A stretch of DNA of 64,000 nucleotides, from assembly GCA_945939115.1 (NCBI GenBank), contig CAMEVC010000002.1, positions 124,001 to 188,000 on the forward strand, read 5' to 3'. A program made the translations under genes and the position numbers. Source of the DNA: an uncultured Eubacterium sp. (lineage in GTDB: Bacteria > Bacillota > Clostridia > Lachnospirales > Lachnospiraceae). Shown in pieces: positions 26,125 to 36,409 of this stretch (positions are counted from its first letter, which is position 1; every line of letters starts with the position of its first letter). Below the pieces are notes generated by a model. It had not been told where the DNA came from. It was given only the letters and a program-made list of their open reading frames with translations, and made no database searches.

Positions 26125-28188
26125 TTATAACATTCTAAAAAGCATAGTATCATATATTGAATACAAACCAATTACAAGCATACTTATAAGAATAATATAG
26201 TTATATAATTTTCTATTCATATTATTATTCACTTTACCACTTCCAATAGTAGCAAGCATAGGATACAGCAATGGCACAATATATCTTGGCTGGCATCCTG
26301 CAAACTCACTAGAGCCAACGGCAGTAAAGCTTACATACATTGCTGTTACAATCAACATTGCAGATACAATATAATTAAATACTCCAAATGTTCTGATAAT
26401 ACCAGCATTTTTGTAGTTATCATATTCGTTCTTATCCGTTACAGCAGTAACTATCATCAATAATATTATTGCATCTACTCCATATTTTGAAAATCCTAAA
26501 TATCCAAAACATGTTGTATATTCTGCAACTGCGTCAAATGACAAATAAGAGCCGAGATAATCACATACCTGAAGGAAATATCCTATCGGATTTCCTAATA
26601 TATATGAAATCTGTCCTCCTGGATTAACTTCACTTCCACCTCTTAAATCGCCTTCACTTCCTGCCATTCTGAATGTCCTTAAAAACAACGAAGCCGAGAG
26701 GAATATAAATCCACTTATACATATAGCATAATACTGTTTTTTATTTTTAATCTTGTTCCTTGGCATAAGGAATGGAACCAGCATCAATATAACATATACC
26801 TGTTTCGGAATACATGCTAATGCAAATGCTGCTACCATAATTATTGTATCTTTTATTGATATATACTCATCTTTTCTCTGACAGTTTCCTATAAAATATG
26901 ACATTCCCAATAGAGAGAATGCTGTTACCCAGAAATCATATGAATAACTTGATGCCAGAAAAATATTAGTAGGGAACATTGCTATGACCGCAAATATCAT
27001 CTTTCCACTTTTTAATTTTTTCAAGCCAAAAAAACATATTATTGAATACAATATAATATTTGCCAGCTCACCTGATTTATACACAAAATAAAATGGCAAA
27101 CGCATAAACCTTGTTACAGCTATTGCAATACCGGATGGAATATGTGGTAAAGAAATTTCTCCGTACTCAATATCCACAGCATATTTATAATCAGCATTTA
27201 ATTTTCTGATATCAGTAAGATTACTTTCACGATCTCGTTTTGGCACAGATTCAGAATACACATATAAAAAATCAATATCTGCCTGTGACACATATGTTTT
27301 TCCAAGACTTGATGCATTAATTGCCCAATCATAATGCGAATCAATATCCCAGCTTGCATGTTTAGGTGATGTTGTAAATATCATAGTTGTTCCTATTATC
27401 AAAATAAGTGTAACAACCACATATTCAACTTTTTCTTTTATTACATTTCTTGCAGTTATTAATAAGCATATAGAAACAGCTACTGCATTTATATATACAA
27501 ATCTCTGGAAATTAATCCCTGCATGTTTATTAATTACCAGAAAGATAACCAATTCTGTTAATACGGCAAAAACAGCCGAACCCGCTATATATAAAAGAAT
27601 TCTGATAATTTTTTTGTATCTGTTTTTAAAGAATGCAATAATTCTGTTATTCCAGTTGAACTTTTTATCAATAAAAATCCAAGCTACAGCCATAGTCATA
27701 GATACAATAACTGCTACTACAATCCTTGCAATACTTGGATAAATAGGTTGTGTAATAACATCAGCTTTATTCTGATGGAATTCTACAGCATCAATCATAT
27801 AAATTCCCTGAGTTACATCAAATTCAATCAAATCATATTCATCATCTTCGGGAATAGAAAAGAAAGCATACTGTTGTCCTTCAGGAACAGTATAACTAAA
27901 TCTGTCCAGATAATCTTCAGAGCCATTATTATATAAAAACATTCTTATATATGTAGGGCTATCTGGAATATATCCTAATTTAACAACAACATTTCTATAT
28001 TCTCCTGAAGCTTTAAACAGTACTGTTCCATCTGTTTTGTCCTTTGCATCATTCAAAGTCAATACCGTTTGAATATCATTTTCGTTAGGAACATATTCCA
28101 TACGCTTCAATGGTGTTGTTATTAACGCTGTCATAATAAACCCTGTGATTATAAATACAACAACAGAAAATATAATCTTTTTCTTCAT
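26125..28188 (-). CDS. DUF2142-type polytopic membrane protein (copy 2)
   Basis: A 687-residue paralogue of the preceding protein, longer because it has two extra membrane segments after residue about 190. It shares WDIDSHYDWAINASSLGKTY, the PSGIAIAVTRF and SYDFWVTAFSLLGMSYFIGN blocks and GCQPRYIVPLLYPM. The polar loop after residue 560 begins with a variable GSEGDLRGG stretch. GAGGAATTAT precedes the ATG, and the gene lies 29 bp from the large GT gene and 30 bp from copy 1. Without a Wzy-like protein in the operon, one of these could be the polymerase or a membrane GT-C (inference). Confidence 0.82.
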   Translation of the reverse strand: MKKKIIFSVVVFIITGFIMTALITTPLKRMEYVPNENDIQTVLTLNDAKDKTDGTVLFKASGEYRNVVVKLGYIPDSPTYIRMFLYNNGSEDYLDRFSYTVPEGQQYAFFSIPEDDEYDLIEFDVTQGIYMIDAVEFHQNKADVITQPIYPSIARIVVAVIVSMTMAVAWIFIDKKFNWNNRIIAFFKNRYKKIIRILLYIAGSAVFAVLTELVIFLVINKHAGINFQRFVYINAVAVSICLLITARNVIKEKVEYVVVTLILIIGTTMIFTTSPKHASWDIDSHYDWAINASSLGKTYVSQADIDFLYVYSESVPKRDRESNLTDIRKLNADYKYAVDIEYGEISLPHIPSGIAIAVTRFMRLPFYFVYKSGELANIILYSIICFFGLKKLKSGKMIFAVIAMFPTNIFLASSYSYDFWVTAFSLLGMSYFIGNCQRKDEYISIKDTIIMVAAFALACIPKQVYVILMLVPFLMPRNKIKNKKQYYAICISGFIFLSASLFLRTFRMAGSEGDLRGGSEVNPGGQISYILGNPIGYFLQVCDYLGSYLSFDAVAEYTTCFGYLGFSKYGVDAIILLMIVTAVTDKNEYDNYKNAGIIRTFGVFNYIVSAMLIVTAMYVSFTAVGSSEFAGCQPRYIVPLLYPMLATIGSGKVNNNMNRKLYNYIILISMLVIGLYSIYDTMLFRML

Positions 28189-28216
28189 ATAATTCCTCCA
28201 GATAACTCATAGTTCA

Positions 28217-30718
28217 TTAATTAGGGTCCATACAAAAAACAGCCTTGGTAAGTGAAAAATTCTTATTATAGTATGGATCTCCATCCTCAAGCTGTTTCTT
28301 CCACTTACTCTGAAATCTGTCTACCTCCCCCTTAAATCTTTCCATTTTCTCTGCTGTATCATCAAGTCCTCTTGACTTTGATTCGTAATGGTACCACTGT
28401 GAAAATGCATCATACATCACAAGGTACCCCTTCTTCCTTACTTTAAGGCAGAAATCAACATCGTTGAATGCAACCGCAAATTCTTCCGAAAATCCTCCCA
28501 CTTCCTCGTATAATTTTTTAGAAATCATGAGACACGCAGCAGTAACTGCACTATAATCACAATTAAGGAATGCTCGCGCGAAATATCCAGGGTCTCTCTT
28601 ATCTATTCCTACCCCTGCATGTCCGGCAACTCCTCCAAATCCCAGAATTACTCCTGCATGCTGCACTGTATCATCATTATAGAATAACTTCGCTCCTACA
28701 ATTCCTATCTCATCTCTCATGCAATTTGCAAGCATATCTTCTATAGATTCAGGGTTAATTAATTCTGTGTCATTATTTAACAGCAATATATATTCTCCCT
28801 TGGCATGTCCCACACCAAAGTTATTAATTGCTGAATAATTAAATTCGCGTTCCCATTTTACCACTTTAACATTATTATATTGTTTCTGAACTTCTTCATA
28901 ATATGCAAATGTCTCATCTTCTGTACTGTTATTCTCAACTACAATAAATTCAATATTTCTATAAGTGCTTTTTTCCTGAATGGAATCAATACATAATTTC
29001 AAATCAGCAATATGGTCCTTGTTAGGAATTACTATTGATACTAACGGGCTTGAAGCTCTCTCATACTTAACTCTGTATGTACAGAATACATCACTCATTA
29101 ATACTTCGCCCTTTACTCCAACTCTGTCAAGATGATCCTGAATAGCCTTCTGTCCAGCGACATGACAATATGACTTGCTCTCTGGATTAGCCGCTGTTGA
29201 ATTAGGATGCATTCTCCAGTGATACAGAATTCTTGCAACATGCGCCACCTTCTTTGATTTCTCATAGCAGCGTAATATAACATCATAGTCCTGTGCGCCA
29301 TCATATTTTTCTTTAAAACCACCAACTGATGTAATTATTTCTTTCTTAGCACAGAAGAAATGTGTTATATAATTATTTGATCTTAATAAATCAAGATTAA
29401 AATCCGGCTTGAAATGTGGTTCAACATTTTTCCAGTCCGGTCCTAATATCTTGTCCTCATCAGTATATACAGCATCCACATCCTTATCCTGAAAACACTT
29501 TACAACTTCATATAAAGCATCCAATTCCAGAGTATCATCATGATCCAGAAGGCCTATAACATCGCCATCTGCCATGTCTAATGCTGCATTAGTATTACCT
29601 GCTATTCCTCTGTTACTCTCAAGTATCTGATATTTTACTCTCTTATCCTGCTTTGCATATTCCTCAAGTGTCTTCTCAAGAGCCTTATTTCCGCCACTTC
29701 CGTCGGCAATACACAGCTGCCATTTCTGATATGACTGTCCTGTCACTGACTCAATCATTTCTTTTAAATATTTTATAGGTGTATTGTAGGTTGGAACTAC
29801 AATACTTATAACCGGTTCATAACCAAATCTGTGATTTTTCTGCTCCTCTAAAAGCTCTTTAGTTGCCCTCTCAGCCTGAAATCTTTTCTGATAAATAACT
29901 GCCTGTGATTCCTCTCCATTAGTTATCATTCTGTAAGCTTCTTCTCTTAATTCGCTGTAACCATGTTTAATTCCATAACCTGCAAGATATGCCACATTTG
30001 ACGGTGTTGCTATTGATATTAATTCTCTTACATGGCTTCTCTTTCTTGCTTTCTCCTGCTTTCTTAGCTCTCCATATACACTAATCTTCTTAGTGTATTC
30101 TCCCATGCACATCTTCATATAGATATCTTCTGATTCTGTGTTAAGTTCGGCTTCAAATCCAATCTTATCTTTTGAGCTATCCGAATATCCACGCATATAA
30201 AGGTCAACTCTGTTGAAATACTGCATTGTATGCTCAATAGGCTCCCCTGACTGTGTTTCAAATGAAATAGTCATTGGTGCACCATGTCCAACTGCCCAGC
30301 CGGACACTTTGGTCTTACACTGTTTTCCTTCAGTATTAAGTTTTATGGCTTTATCTACATTATACTCAATGGCAGTATTAGCAATAATATTTCTGATGTT
30401 TCTTCTGTTCATATCAAGCAGTTCTTCATCTTTTCCTGCATTTCTCACTCCAAGTTTTAATGTATTAATTCCATCACATCCATCAATGTCACTAACAAGA
30501 TTAAAACCGAGTCTTTTTCCACTGCTCATATTATTCTGTTTAGCTATATCAAATCTGTCAATTCTGTCAAATTCTGATGGAACTTCTTTTCCATCAGCAA
30601 CAAGATAAAACTGGTGGTCATCGATTTTACCACCAGTATACCAGCCTACAATATGCACATGAAGTTTATCATCATTTCTGCTCAGTTCTATATTATCTAT
30701 ATATCTGCTTCTATTCAT
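28217..30718 (-). CDS. Large glycosyltransferase with two GT2 domains
   Basis: An 833-residue cytoplasmic enzyme. Residues 1-220 form a beta-rich domain with two similar halves (both containing a GW..G..I pattern and a FDRIDRFDI/FNRVDLYMR repeat). GT2 domain 1 (about 300-500) has SIVVPTYNTP, CIADGSGGNK and LLDHDDTLEL; GT2 domain 2 (about 555-800) has SIVIPNKDH, VVENNSTEDE, LLNNDTELI and the acceptor block GAKLFYNDDTVQHAGVILGF. Such double GT2 proteins add alternating sugars in rhamnan or O-antigen-like chains, and dTDP-rhamnose is made nearby. Both DxD-type motifs are intact, so both domains may be active. It lies 24 bp from Wzt. Confidence 0.9.
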   Translation of the reverse strand: MNRSRYIDNIELSRNDDKLHVHIVGWYTGGKIDDHQFYLVADGKEVPSEFDRIDRFDIAKQNNMSSGKRLGFNLVSDIDGCDGINTLKLGVRNAGKDEELLDMNRRNIRNIIANTAIEYNVDKAIKLNTEGKQCKTKVSGWAVGHGAPMTISFETQSGEPIEHTMQYFNRVDLYMRGYSDSSKDKIGFEAELNTESEDIYMKMCMGEYTKKISVYGELRKQEKARKRSHVRELISIATPSNVAYLAGYGIKHGYSELREEAYRMITNGEESQAVIYQKRFQAERATKELLEEQKNHRFGYEPVISIVVPTYNTPIKYLKEMIESVTGQSYQKWQLCIADGSGGNKALEKTLEEYAKQDKRVKYQILESNRGIAGNTNAALDMADGDVIGLLDHDDTLELDALYEVVKCFQDKDVDAVYTDEDKILGPDWKNVEPHFKPDFNLDLLRSNNYITHFFCAKKEIITSVGGFKEKYDGAQDYDVILRCYEKSKKVAHVARILYHWRMHPNSTAANPESKSYCHVAGQKAIQDHLDRVGVKGEVLMSDVFCTYRVKYERASSPLVSIVIPNKDHIADLKLCIDSIQEKSTYRNIEFIVVENNSTEDETFAYYEEVQKQYNNVKVVKWEREFNYSAINNFGVGHAKGEYILLLNNDTELINPESIEDMLANCMRDEIGIVGAKLFYNDDTVQHAGVILGFGGVAGHAGVGIDKRDPGYFARAFLNCDYSAVTAACLMISKKLYEEVGGFSEEFAVAFNDVDFCLKVRKKGYLVMYDAFSQWYHYESKSRGLDDTAEKMERFKGEVDRFQSKWKKQLEDGDPYYNKNFSLTKAVFCMDPN

Positions 30719-30742
30719 AGCATTTCCACCTTTTATAAATAA

Positions 30743-31978
30743 CTATCTTACATTTGAAACATCCCATTTATGAGGGATTAATGCCACACCCATATCTTCA
30801 AGATTAGATATTATCTCGAATTTAGCTGCATGCTTTATATAGTCTTCTGGCAAACCTTCAGAATATTCTATGCTTATATCAAAATAATACTGTCCTTTTA
30901 TAAGCGGAATATCTGAGAATGTTATACTGACTTTTCCATCCTTATTCATGTTGAAATTGTCAAATTTATCTATTCTTGTATCTATACCATAAACATATAC
31001 GCCATCAATTCTGTTTATCTTAACACCAATAATAGCATTCTCCACAGGTTTAATTACATGATAATCAAAATTAACAGTTATGCTGCTGCCACATTTGAAC
31101 ATTCCCTGCTCCTGACCATTGACATCTAGAAGCTTAATGTTACTACATCTGACATTACCCGTTCCAAATCTGTTTTCGTCCTCAAGCCCTGATTCAATCC
31201 TCTGTTGTCTTACTCTTGCTTTCTCTTCTTCATCCATTCTCTCGTTATTCATGTAATCAAGATATTCAAGATGTACAGACTTAGGGTCACCTTCTTTTTC
31301 TATGTGTCCGTCTTTAATCCAGATAGAACGGTCGCATATCTGTTCAATCTGTCCAAGGGAATGTGAAACTATAACAATAGTTGTTCCCTGTCCTTTGATT
31401 TCTCTTATCTTATTGAAACATTTTGTCTGGAAGTTGGCATCACCAACAGCAAGAATTTCATCTACAAGAAGTATGTCCGCATCAACATTGATTGCAACAG
31501 AAAAAGCAAGTCTCATATACATACCTGATGAATATGTTCTTACCGGATTATCTATATACTGTCCCAACTCTGAGAAACTGATTATATCATCCATTCTTGC
31601 ATCTATCTCTTTCTTAGATAATCCAAATATAGACGCATTTGTATATATATTTTCCCTTCCTGTCATATCAGGATGGAACCCTGCTCCTAACTCTATAAGT
31701 GAGGAAACTCTTCCTCTCATTGTTATACTTCCAGAATCAGGGTATATTATCCTTGTAAGCATCTTTAATGTAGTACTTTTTCCGCATCCATTCTTTCCTA
31801 CAAGACCTACTGCTTCTCCCTTTTTTATAGAAAAACTTACATTATCAAGAACAATCCTGTTCTCATATCTGTTTCTCTTCCAGAAGAGCATTTTTTCCTT
31901 TAATTCTTTTCCTTTGTCATAATAAACTTTGAAGCTTTTAGTAACATTTTTCACTTCAATTGCAATCTGATTATCCAT
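30743..31978 (-). CDS. wzt: Polysaccharide ABC exporter ATPase (Wzt) with C-terminal glycan-binding domain
   Basis: A 411-residue ATPase for export of lipid-linked glycan. The N-terminal 250 residues hold Walker A GLVGKNGCGKSTTLK, signature TYSSGMYMRLAFS, Walker B DILLVDEILAVGD and switch His in IVIVSHS. After a charged helical linker (RMDEEEKARVRQQRIESG), residues about 275-400 form a beta-sandwich like Wzt-C domains, which recognise the non-reducing end of the exported chain. It pairs with the Wzm permease 21 bp upstream. The presence of Wzt-C suggests a chain that carries a defined cap. Confidence 0.93.
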   Translation of the reverse strand: MDNQIAIEVKNVTKSFKVYYDKGKELKEKMLFWKRNRYENRIVLDNVSFSIKKGEAVGLVGKNGCGKSTTLKMLTRIIYPDSGSITMRGRVSSLIELGAGFHPDMTGRENIYTNASIFGLSKKEIDARMDDIISFSELGQYIDNPVRTYSSGMYMRLAFSVAINVDADILLVDEILAVGDANFQTKCFNKIREIKGQGTTIVIVSHSLGQIEQICDRSIWIKDGHIEKEGDPKSVHLEYLDYMNNERMDEEEKARVRQQRIESGLEDENRFGTGNVRCSNIKLLDVNGQEQGMFKCGSSITVNFDYHVIKPVENAIIGVKINRIDGVYVYGIDTRIDKFDNFNMNKDGKVSITFSDIPLIKGQYYFDISIEYSEGLPEDYIKHAAKFEIISNLEDMGVALIPHKWDVSNVR

Positions 31979-31999
31979 GCCATGCTCTCTTTCTATCGC

Positions 32000-32791
32000 T
32001 TAAAATTCTTCAGCAAATCCCTTCTGAAGCTTTGTGAACAATAATTCTCCTATTACAATAAATACAAGTCCCATTACAAATGCAAGAATAAGGTCATTAA
32101 GTTCTGGAACAACTTTATAATATAATATCTGTCTGTATATCTTAACAATAGATGTCATTGGATTAAGATTAAACATTGTAATGAGCCACTTGCCAACATG
32201 AGCGTGTTCTACAACATCTACACCATACATGACAGGTGTAAGATACTGTAATGCCATAACAAGAATTCCGAGTATATACTGCAAATCCCTTAAATACACT
32301 GTAATAGATGCTACTATAAGTCCTACACCAAGACATAATATATACTCAACTATCATAACTACAGGCAGACACAAAAGTGCAACAGGATTAAATCCTCTTC
32401 CTGATATAATAAGAACAACAAATATAACAATAAATGTAAGTAACATATTAACAAATCCACTTGTTATTGTTGCAATTGGAAGTACTTCTCTTGGGAAATA
32501 TATTTTTTTAACCATTTCTTTTTCACGTAAAACACTGGTTGAACCATCCTGAACGCTTGATGCAAAAAACATCCATGGTACAAGAGCTACAAACAGGAAA
32601 ATATAATACTGTTCATATTCCTGCTTCATAATAATCGAAAAAACAAGTGTGAATACAACAAGCTGTAAAAGAGGATTCAAAAATGTCCAGAAAAATCCCA
32701 GAACAGAACCTTTATATCTTCCTCTTAAGTCTTTTCTCACAAGACTAATTATCATTTCCCTGTATTCATATATTTCCTTAATCTGTTTCAT
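32000..32791 (-). CDS. wzm: Polysaccharide ABC exporter permease (Wzm)
   Basis: A 263-residue ABC-2 permease with six membrane segments. The N-terminal signature DLRGRYKGSVLGFFWTFLNPLLQL is typical of Wzm/TagG, followed by VPWMFFASSVQDGS and the C-terminal NPMTSIVKIYRQILYY. It should form the translocation channel with the ATPase encoded immediately downstream. Operon order permease-ATPase-glycosyltransferase matches ABC-type O-antigen and teichoic acid loci. Confidence 0.95.
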   Translation of the reverse strand: MKQIKEIYEYREMIISLVRKDLRGRYKGSVLGFFWTFLNPLLQLVVFTLVFSIIMKQEYEQYYIFLFVALVPWMFFASSVQDGSTSVLREKEMVKKIYFPREVLPIATITSGFVNMLLTFIVIFVVLIISGRGFNPVALLCLPVVMIVEYILCLGVGLIVASITVYLRDLQYILGILVMALQYLTPVMYGVDVVEHAHVGKWLITMFNLNPMTSIVKIYRQILYYKVVPELNDLILAFVMGLVFIVIGELLFTKLQKGFAEEF

Positions 32792-32810
32792 AAATTCTCC
32801 ATCATGCTAA

Positions 32811-34403
32811 CTAAAATGCAGCATACATAAATCCACTATTATCTGTTACATAACTAAGTATAATAATTGCCGCAAAGAATGCATAATATACTGCCCATCT
32901 TACTGGCAATGCCTTTGTTGCCAGAGACTCTCTTATATTAATACCCTTTTCCTTAATTATACTTACAATCAATACAACAATACAGCCTAAGCCTATTATT
33001 GTATAATCCATGCCTGTCAATCCGATTCTTGCAAATGAAGCAGCATTTACCTGCGCAAGATCCCAATTCACAATAAACATCTTGAGCGATGTTATGGCAC
33101 TGTGCATACCCTCAATACTAACATCAAATATCCATCCGATATTAACGAGTATAAATGTTCTTAAAATCTGGAAAGCTTTCCATATCTTAGTATCCGGATT
33201 AATATGAAATACTTTAAAGCCTTTCTTATATACCGGTGTCAGAAGATTACTTGCTGCTATAATAACACCGTTATATATACCGTATGCTATATACCTTGCT
33301 TCTGAACCATGCCATACTCCGACAATAAAGAATATCAGAAGATTAGAAACGCATATTGGAAGCATCTTTCCAAGATGGTCACCAAGATGTTTCTTTCCCC
33401 ATTTGGTAGCTTTATTAGCTCCTTTTGACAGTGAAAAAGGATAGAATATATAATCCTTCATCCATGTTCCCAGTGTAATATGCCATCTGCGCCAGAACTC
33501 TCCTATTGATTTAGAGAAATATGGCTGTCTGAAGTTCTCGTCCATCTTAACGCCAAATATCTGTGCAGAACCTATAACAATATCAATTCCACCAGAGAAA
33601 TCCATATATAACTGAACTGAATACATAAGAAGCCCAAGAATACGCATCATACCGTGGAATCCATTGCATTCCGCAAATACCGCACTAACAAATACACCGG
33701 CCCTGTCAGCCATAAGAAGTTTCTTAAACAATCCCCATCCAATTCTCTGTAAACCAAACTGGACATTCTGTAAAGAATAATCATTACCTTCAAAAAGTGT
33801 AGGTGCAAGCCTGTTATATCTGCCTATAGGGCCCTGCATTATCTGTGGAAAAAATGATACAAATAATGCAAATTTGAATATATTCTTTTCACTTGCATAT
33901 TTTCCCTGATACACATCAATTATATATGACATTGCCTGAAATGTAAAAAATGATATTCCTATTGGTGCAACAAAATCTATAACCGGAAGTTGTGCCCCGA
34001 CATGCATATGTCTGAAAATACTGTTAAATCCTGCTAATGTAAAGCCACTGTATTTTAATACAGCAAGCATTCCAAAATTAAGAAGCAGAGCAAGTACCAG
34101 TACCCATCTTTTTTTCTTCTTAACTGAGTTCTTGAATTTTTTCTTCTCATCTCTTGCAAGCGTCTCTTTATTCTCTTTAAGATAAGCGTCCGCTTTTAAC
34201 TGCATATTTTCAAGTACTCTTCCTAATATGTATACAGTTATTGTTGTAAAGAGCATAAAGACCATTCCTTTGATATGGAATGTCATGTAGTACATATAAC
34301 TCATTATCAATAATATTGTCCATCTGTATTTCTTGGGCATAAGATAATATATAATTGCTCCCACTAACAAAAACGCAAAATATAATGTTGTTGTAAATGA
34401 CAT
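32811..34403 (-). CDS. MBOAT O-acyltransferase (copy 2)
   Basis: A 530-residue paralogue of the MBOAT at 17744. It keeps FVSFFPQIMQGPIGRYNRL, EFWRRWHITLGTWMKDYIFYPF and the catalytic His in GVWHGSEARYIAYGIYNG. Its basic cytoplasmic loop (KKKFKNSVKKKKRW) and C-terminal NSGFMYAAF also match copy 1. It forms a module with the SGNH gene 4 bp upstream but has no carrier protein or adenylating enzyme of its own, so it may take acyl-CoA or share the distant carrier. A likely role is O-acylation (for example acetylation) of the exported glycan. Confidence 0.93.
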   Translation of the reverse strand: MSFTTTLYFAFLLVGAIIYYLMPKKYRWTILLIMSYMYYMTFHIKGMVFMLFTTITVYILGRVLENMQLKADAYLKENKETLARDEKKKFKNSVKKKKRWVLVLALLLNFGMLAVLKYSGFTLAGFNSIFRHMHVGAQLPVIDFVAPIGISFFTFQAMSYIIDVYQGKYASEKNIFKFALFVSFFPQIMQGPIGRYNRLAPTLFEGNDYSLQNVQFGLQRIGWGLFKKLLMADRAGVFVSAVFAECNGFHGMMRILGLLMYSVQLYMDFSGGIDIVIGSAQIFGVKMDENFRQPYFSKSIGEFWRRWHITLGTWMKDYIFYPFSLSKGANKATKWGKKHLGDHLGKMLPICVSNLLIFFIVGVWHGSEARYIAYGIYNGVIIAASNLLTPVYKKGFKVFHINPDTKIWKAFQILRTFILVNIGWIFDVSIEGMHSAITSLKMFIVNWDLAQVNAASFARIGLTGMDYTIIGLGCIVVLIVSIIKEKGINIRESLATKALPVRWAVYYAFFAAIIILSYVTDNSGFMYAAF

Positions 34404-34407
34404 TTTT

Positions 34408-35472
34408 TTACTCCTCTATGCTTTGGTACATCTGTTCATATGAATCATAAAAATATCTGCTCTCATCAATTGTTCCATTTGAATCATCATATAATACATT
34501 TGATAATACTTCTGAATATCTGTATGCGAGTTCTCCTCCCATATGACCTTCCTTATCAATATAATCCTTATCATTTCTTGGAAGTACATCAAATCTGGCT
34601 CTGTTAAAGTCATAATACTTTACATTAAGTTCATCAAAAAGTGTTGTGAGCTTCCTGTATGCTTCATCAACTCCCAATCGTTTCATGCTACTTGGTGTAA
34701 TAGGCGATGTTACACAGACAAGTTCTATATTATTCTTATTGCAGTATTCTACAAGTTTTCTGAAATATTTCTCAGGATATGGGTTGACATCCTGTTTTTC
34801 TATACCAATCTGTGACTTAACATAGTCCTCCCCAACCGGATTTCCCTCTGGCAATGGCAGTGCAAAGAAACCTTCTCCCGTGTAATCGCCTCCTGCATCT
34901 GAATTATCCAGAGAATATATATCAGCTTTTTTGTACCCTTCCGATGTTTTCTGCTTTATATTGGCTTTAATATCATCAAATGTGTACTCATAAACAAACT
35001 TCTTCGTAAATGAATTTCTAAAATCCATACTGTCCATATTCTCAGCCATATACTTCCACTTTACTGGAGATTTCCAGCTATACTGGGCATAAAGAAACGG
35101 TTCTGCAAAGCAGCCCTCTCCAAGATTTCCGTACCAGTAATTATAATCAATGTCAAGAACAACCTTTTTTACATTATTATGGTTTTCCAGTTCCTGTAAA
35201 AGATAATATGAATCCTTTATTGTTTCTCCTGGTATCGCCATATTTAATGTATTGACGCCAGACTTTTCCTCCAGCTTTACTGGATCAATAGCACATCTTG
35301 CATGTGAAGCTCCCAGCACAAACTCCTGATAATCTTCTTTACCTGAATCAGCCTGTCTTAATATGTAATTAATATATCCTGTTTTTGCAAATAAAAAATC
35401 AGACAAACCTATTATCACCGCCATACCGGCAATAAATATCAGACATTTTATATATGGTCTGAATTTTCTCAT
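34408..35472 (-). CDS. Membrane-anchored SGNH/DltD-like protein (copy 4)
   Basis: A 354-residue protein with an N-terminal membrane segment (LIFIAGMAVIIGLSDFLFA) and an SGNH-like outer domain. Block I is LGASHARCAIDP; the second block TLNMAIPGETIKDSYYLLQEL and KKVVLDIDYNYW agree with copies 1-3; the acid/His block is DKEGHMGG. GGGAGGAAAAA precedes the ATG. It is tightly coupled to MBOAT copy 2 (4-bp gap), implying that each MBOAT has its own cognate SGNH partner. Confidence 0.8.
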   Translation of the reverse strand: MRKFRPYIKCLIFIAGMAVIIGLSDFLFAKTGYINYILRQADSGKEDYQEFVLGASHARCAIDPVKLEEKSGVNTLNMAIPGETIKDSYYLLQELENHNNVKKVVLDIDYNYWYGNLGEGCFAEPFLYAQYSWKSPVKWKYMAENMDSMDFRNSFTKKFVYEYTFDDIKANIKQKTSEGYKKADIYSLDNSDAGGDYTGEGFFALPLPEGNPVGEDYVKSQIGIEKQDVNPYPEKYFRKLVEYCNKNNIELVCVTSPITPSSMKRLGVDEAYRKLTTLFDELNVKYYDFNRARFDVLPRNDKDYIDKEGHMGGELAYRYSEVLSNVLYDDSNGTIDESRYFYDSYEQMYQSIEE

Positions 35473-35483
35473 TTTTTCCTCCC

Positions 35484-36386
35484 TTATTTCAAAAATCCAA
35501 AATCATACTTTTTAGTTGGATTTCCAAATACTGTTATACCATCTTTAACATTAGTAATAACGGCTGCGCCCATACCAACCGTTGCATTCTCGCCTATTGT
35601 AAGTCTCTGCTTTATTGTCGCATTCATTGCTATATATGCTCCCTGTTTTATTTCAACAAATCCTGCAATTGTTGCTCCAGCTGTCGCCTTTACATGTTCG
35701 TGTATCAGGCAGTCATGTCCAATGGCAACATTAGCATCTAATTTTACATAATCATTAATTCTTGTATTCCTGTTGAATCCCCGTTCAATGACTGTACCTG
35801 CCCCCATACACACATTATTGCCAATAATTACTTTACCGAATGATGGAATCCTGAATTCATTATTATTCTCATCCTCGGCAATAAAAAAGCAGTCTGTTCC
35901 TATTGTTACTCTTTCAAAACACTCAAAGTTATCACCTATAATGGCATTTCTTATAACTGTTCCTGACTTGATATAACAATTATTTCCTATTACAACATCA
36001 TGGTCTATAAAACATCCTGCTTCAATAATTGTATCAGCACCTATTTTAACACCTTCGCCCTTATAATAGCCTTCCTGCGTTAAAATGTGCTTTCTTTTTT
36101 TATTCTTTTCTTTTTCTTCTTTATCTATCGTAATCGCAAGCTTTGCATACTCTCTTTGTGGATCATCGGAAAACATAAAACAATTATCTTCCATAAGATT
36201 CTCATCAATTTCCATTCCATTTTCCACAAAAACCAAGCAATTCTTATGTCCCTCCATATTAGGAAGAAGCCTTTTCACTTTATGAGTCATAAAAAGCATC
36301 GTTCCATCTACCGGCTCTCCAATAAACGAAGCCCCTGTTATCTCAAAATCATATTTATCATTAATCAATTTAATATTATAGTGCAT
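35484..36386 (-). CDS. Left-handed beta-helix (hexapeptide) acyltransferase, LpxD/FdtC-like
   Basis: A 300-residue enzyme. Residues 1-100 form a separate alpha/beta domain similar in layout to the LpxD uridine-binding domain; 105-290 is a run of hexapeptide repeats (VKIGADTIIEAGCFIDHDVVIG, AIGHDCLIHEHVKATAGA, TIGENATVGMGAAVI). The catalytic-type His lies in NVAIGHDCLIHEH. It probably N-acylates a nucleotide amino sugar; with the FdtA- and FdtB-like genes at 40.4-41.9 kb the product may be a dTDP-3-acylamino-3,6-dideoxyhexose. ATG 36386 is preceded by AGGTGAAACTA; the upstream GTG is rejected. The N-terminal domain is not typical of short FdtC enzymes. Confidence 0.8.
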   Translation of the reverse strand: MHYNIKLINDKYDFEITGASFIGEPVDGTMLFMTHKVKRLLPNMEGHKNCLVFVENGMEIDENLMEDNCFMFSDDPQREYAKLAITIDKEEKEKNKKRKHILTQEGYYKGEGVKIGADTIIEAGCFIDHDVVIGNNCYIKSGTVIRNAIIGDNFECFERVTIGTDCFFIAEDENNNEFRIPSFGKVIIGNNVCMGAGTVIERGFNRNTRINDYVKLDANVAIGHDCLIHEHVKATAGATIAGFVEIKQGAYIAMNATIKQRLTIGENATVGMGAAVITNVKDGITVFGNPTKKYDFGFLK

Positions 36387-36409
36387 TAGTTTCACCTGTA
36401 TTTTCCAGA

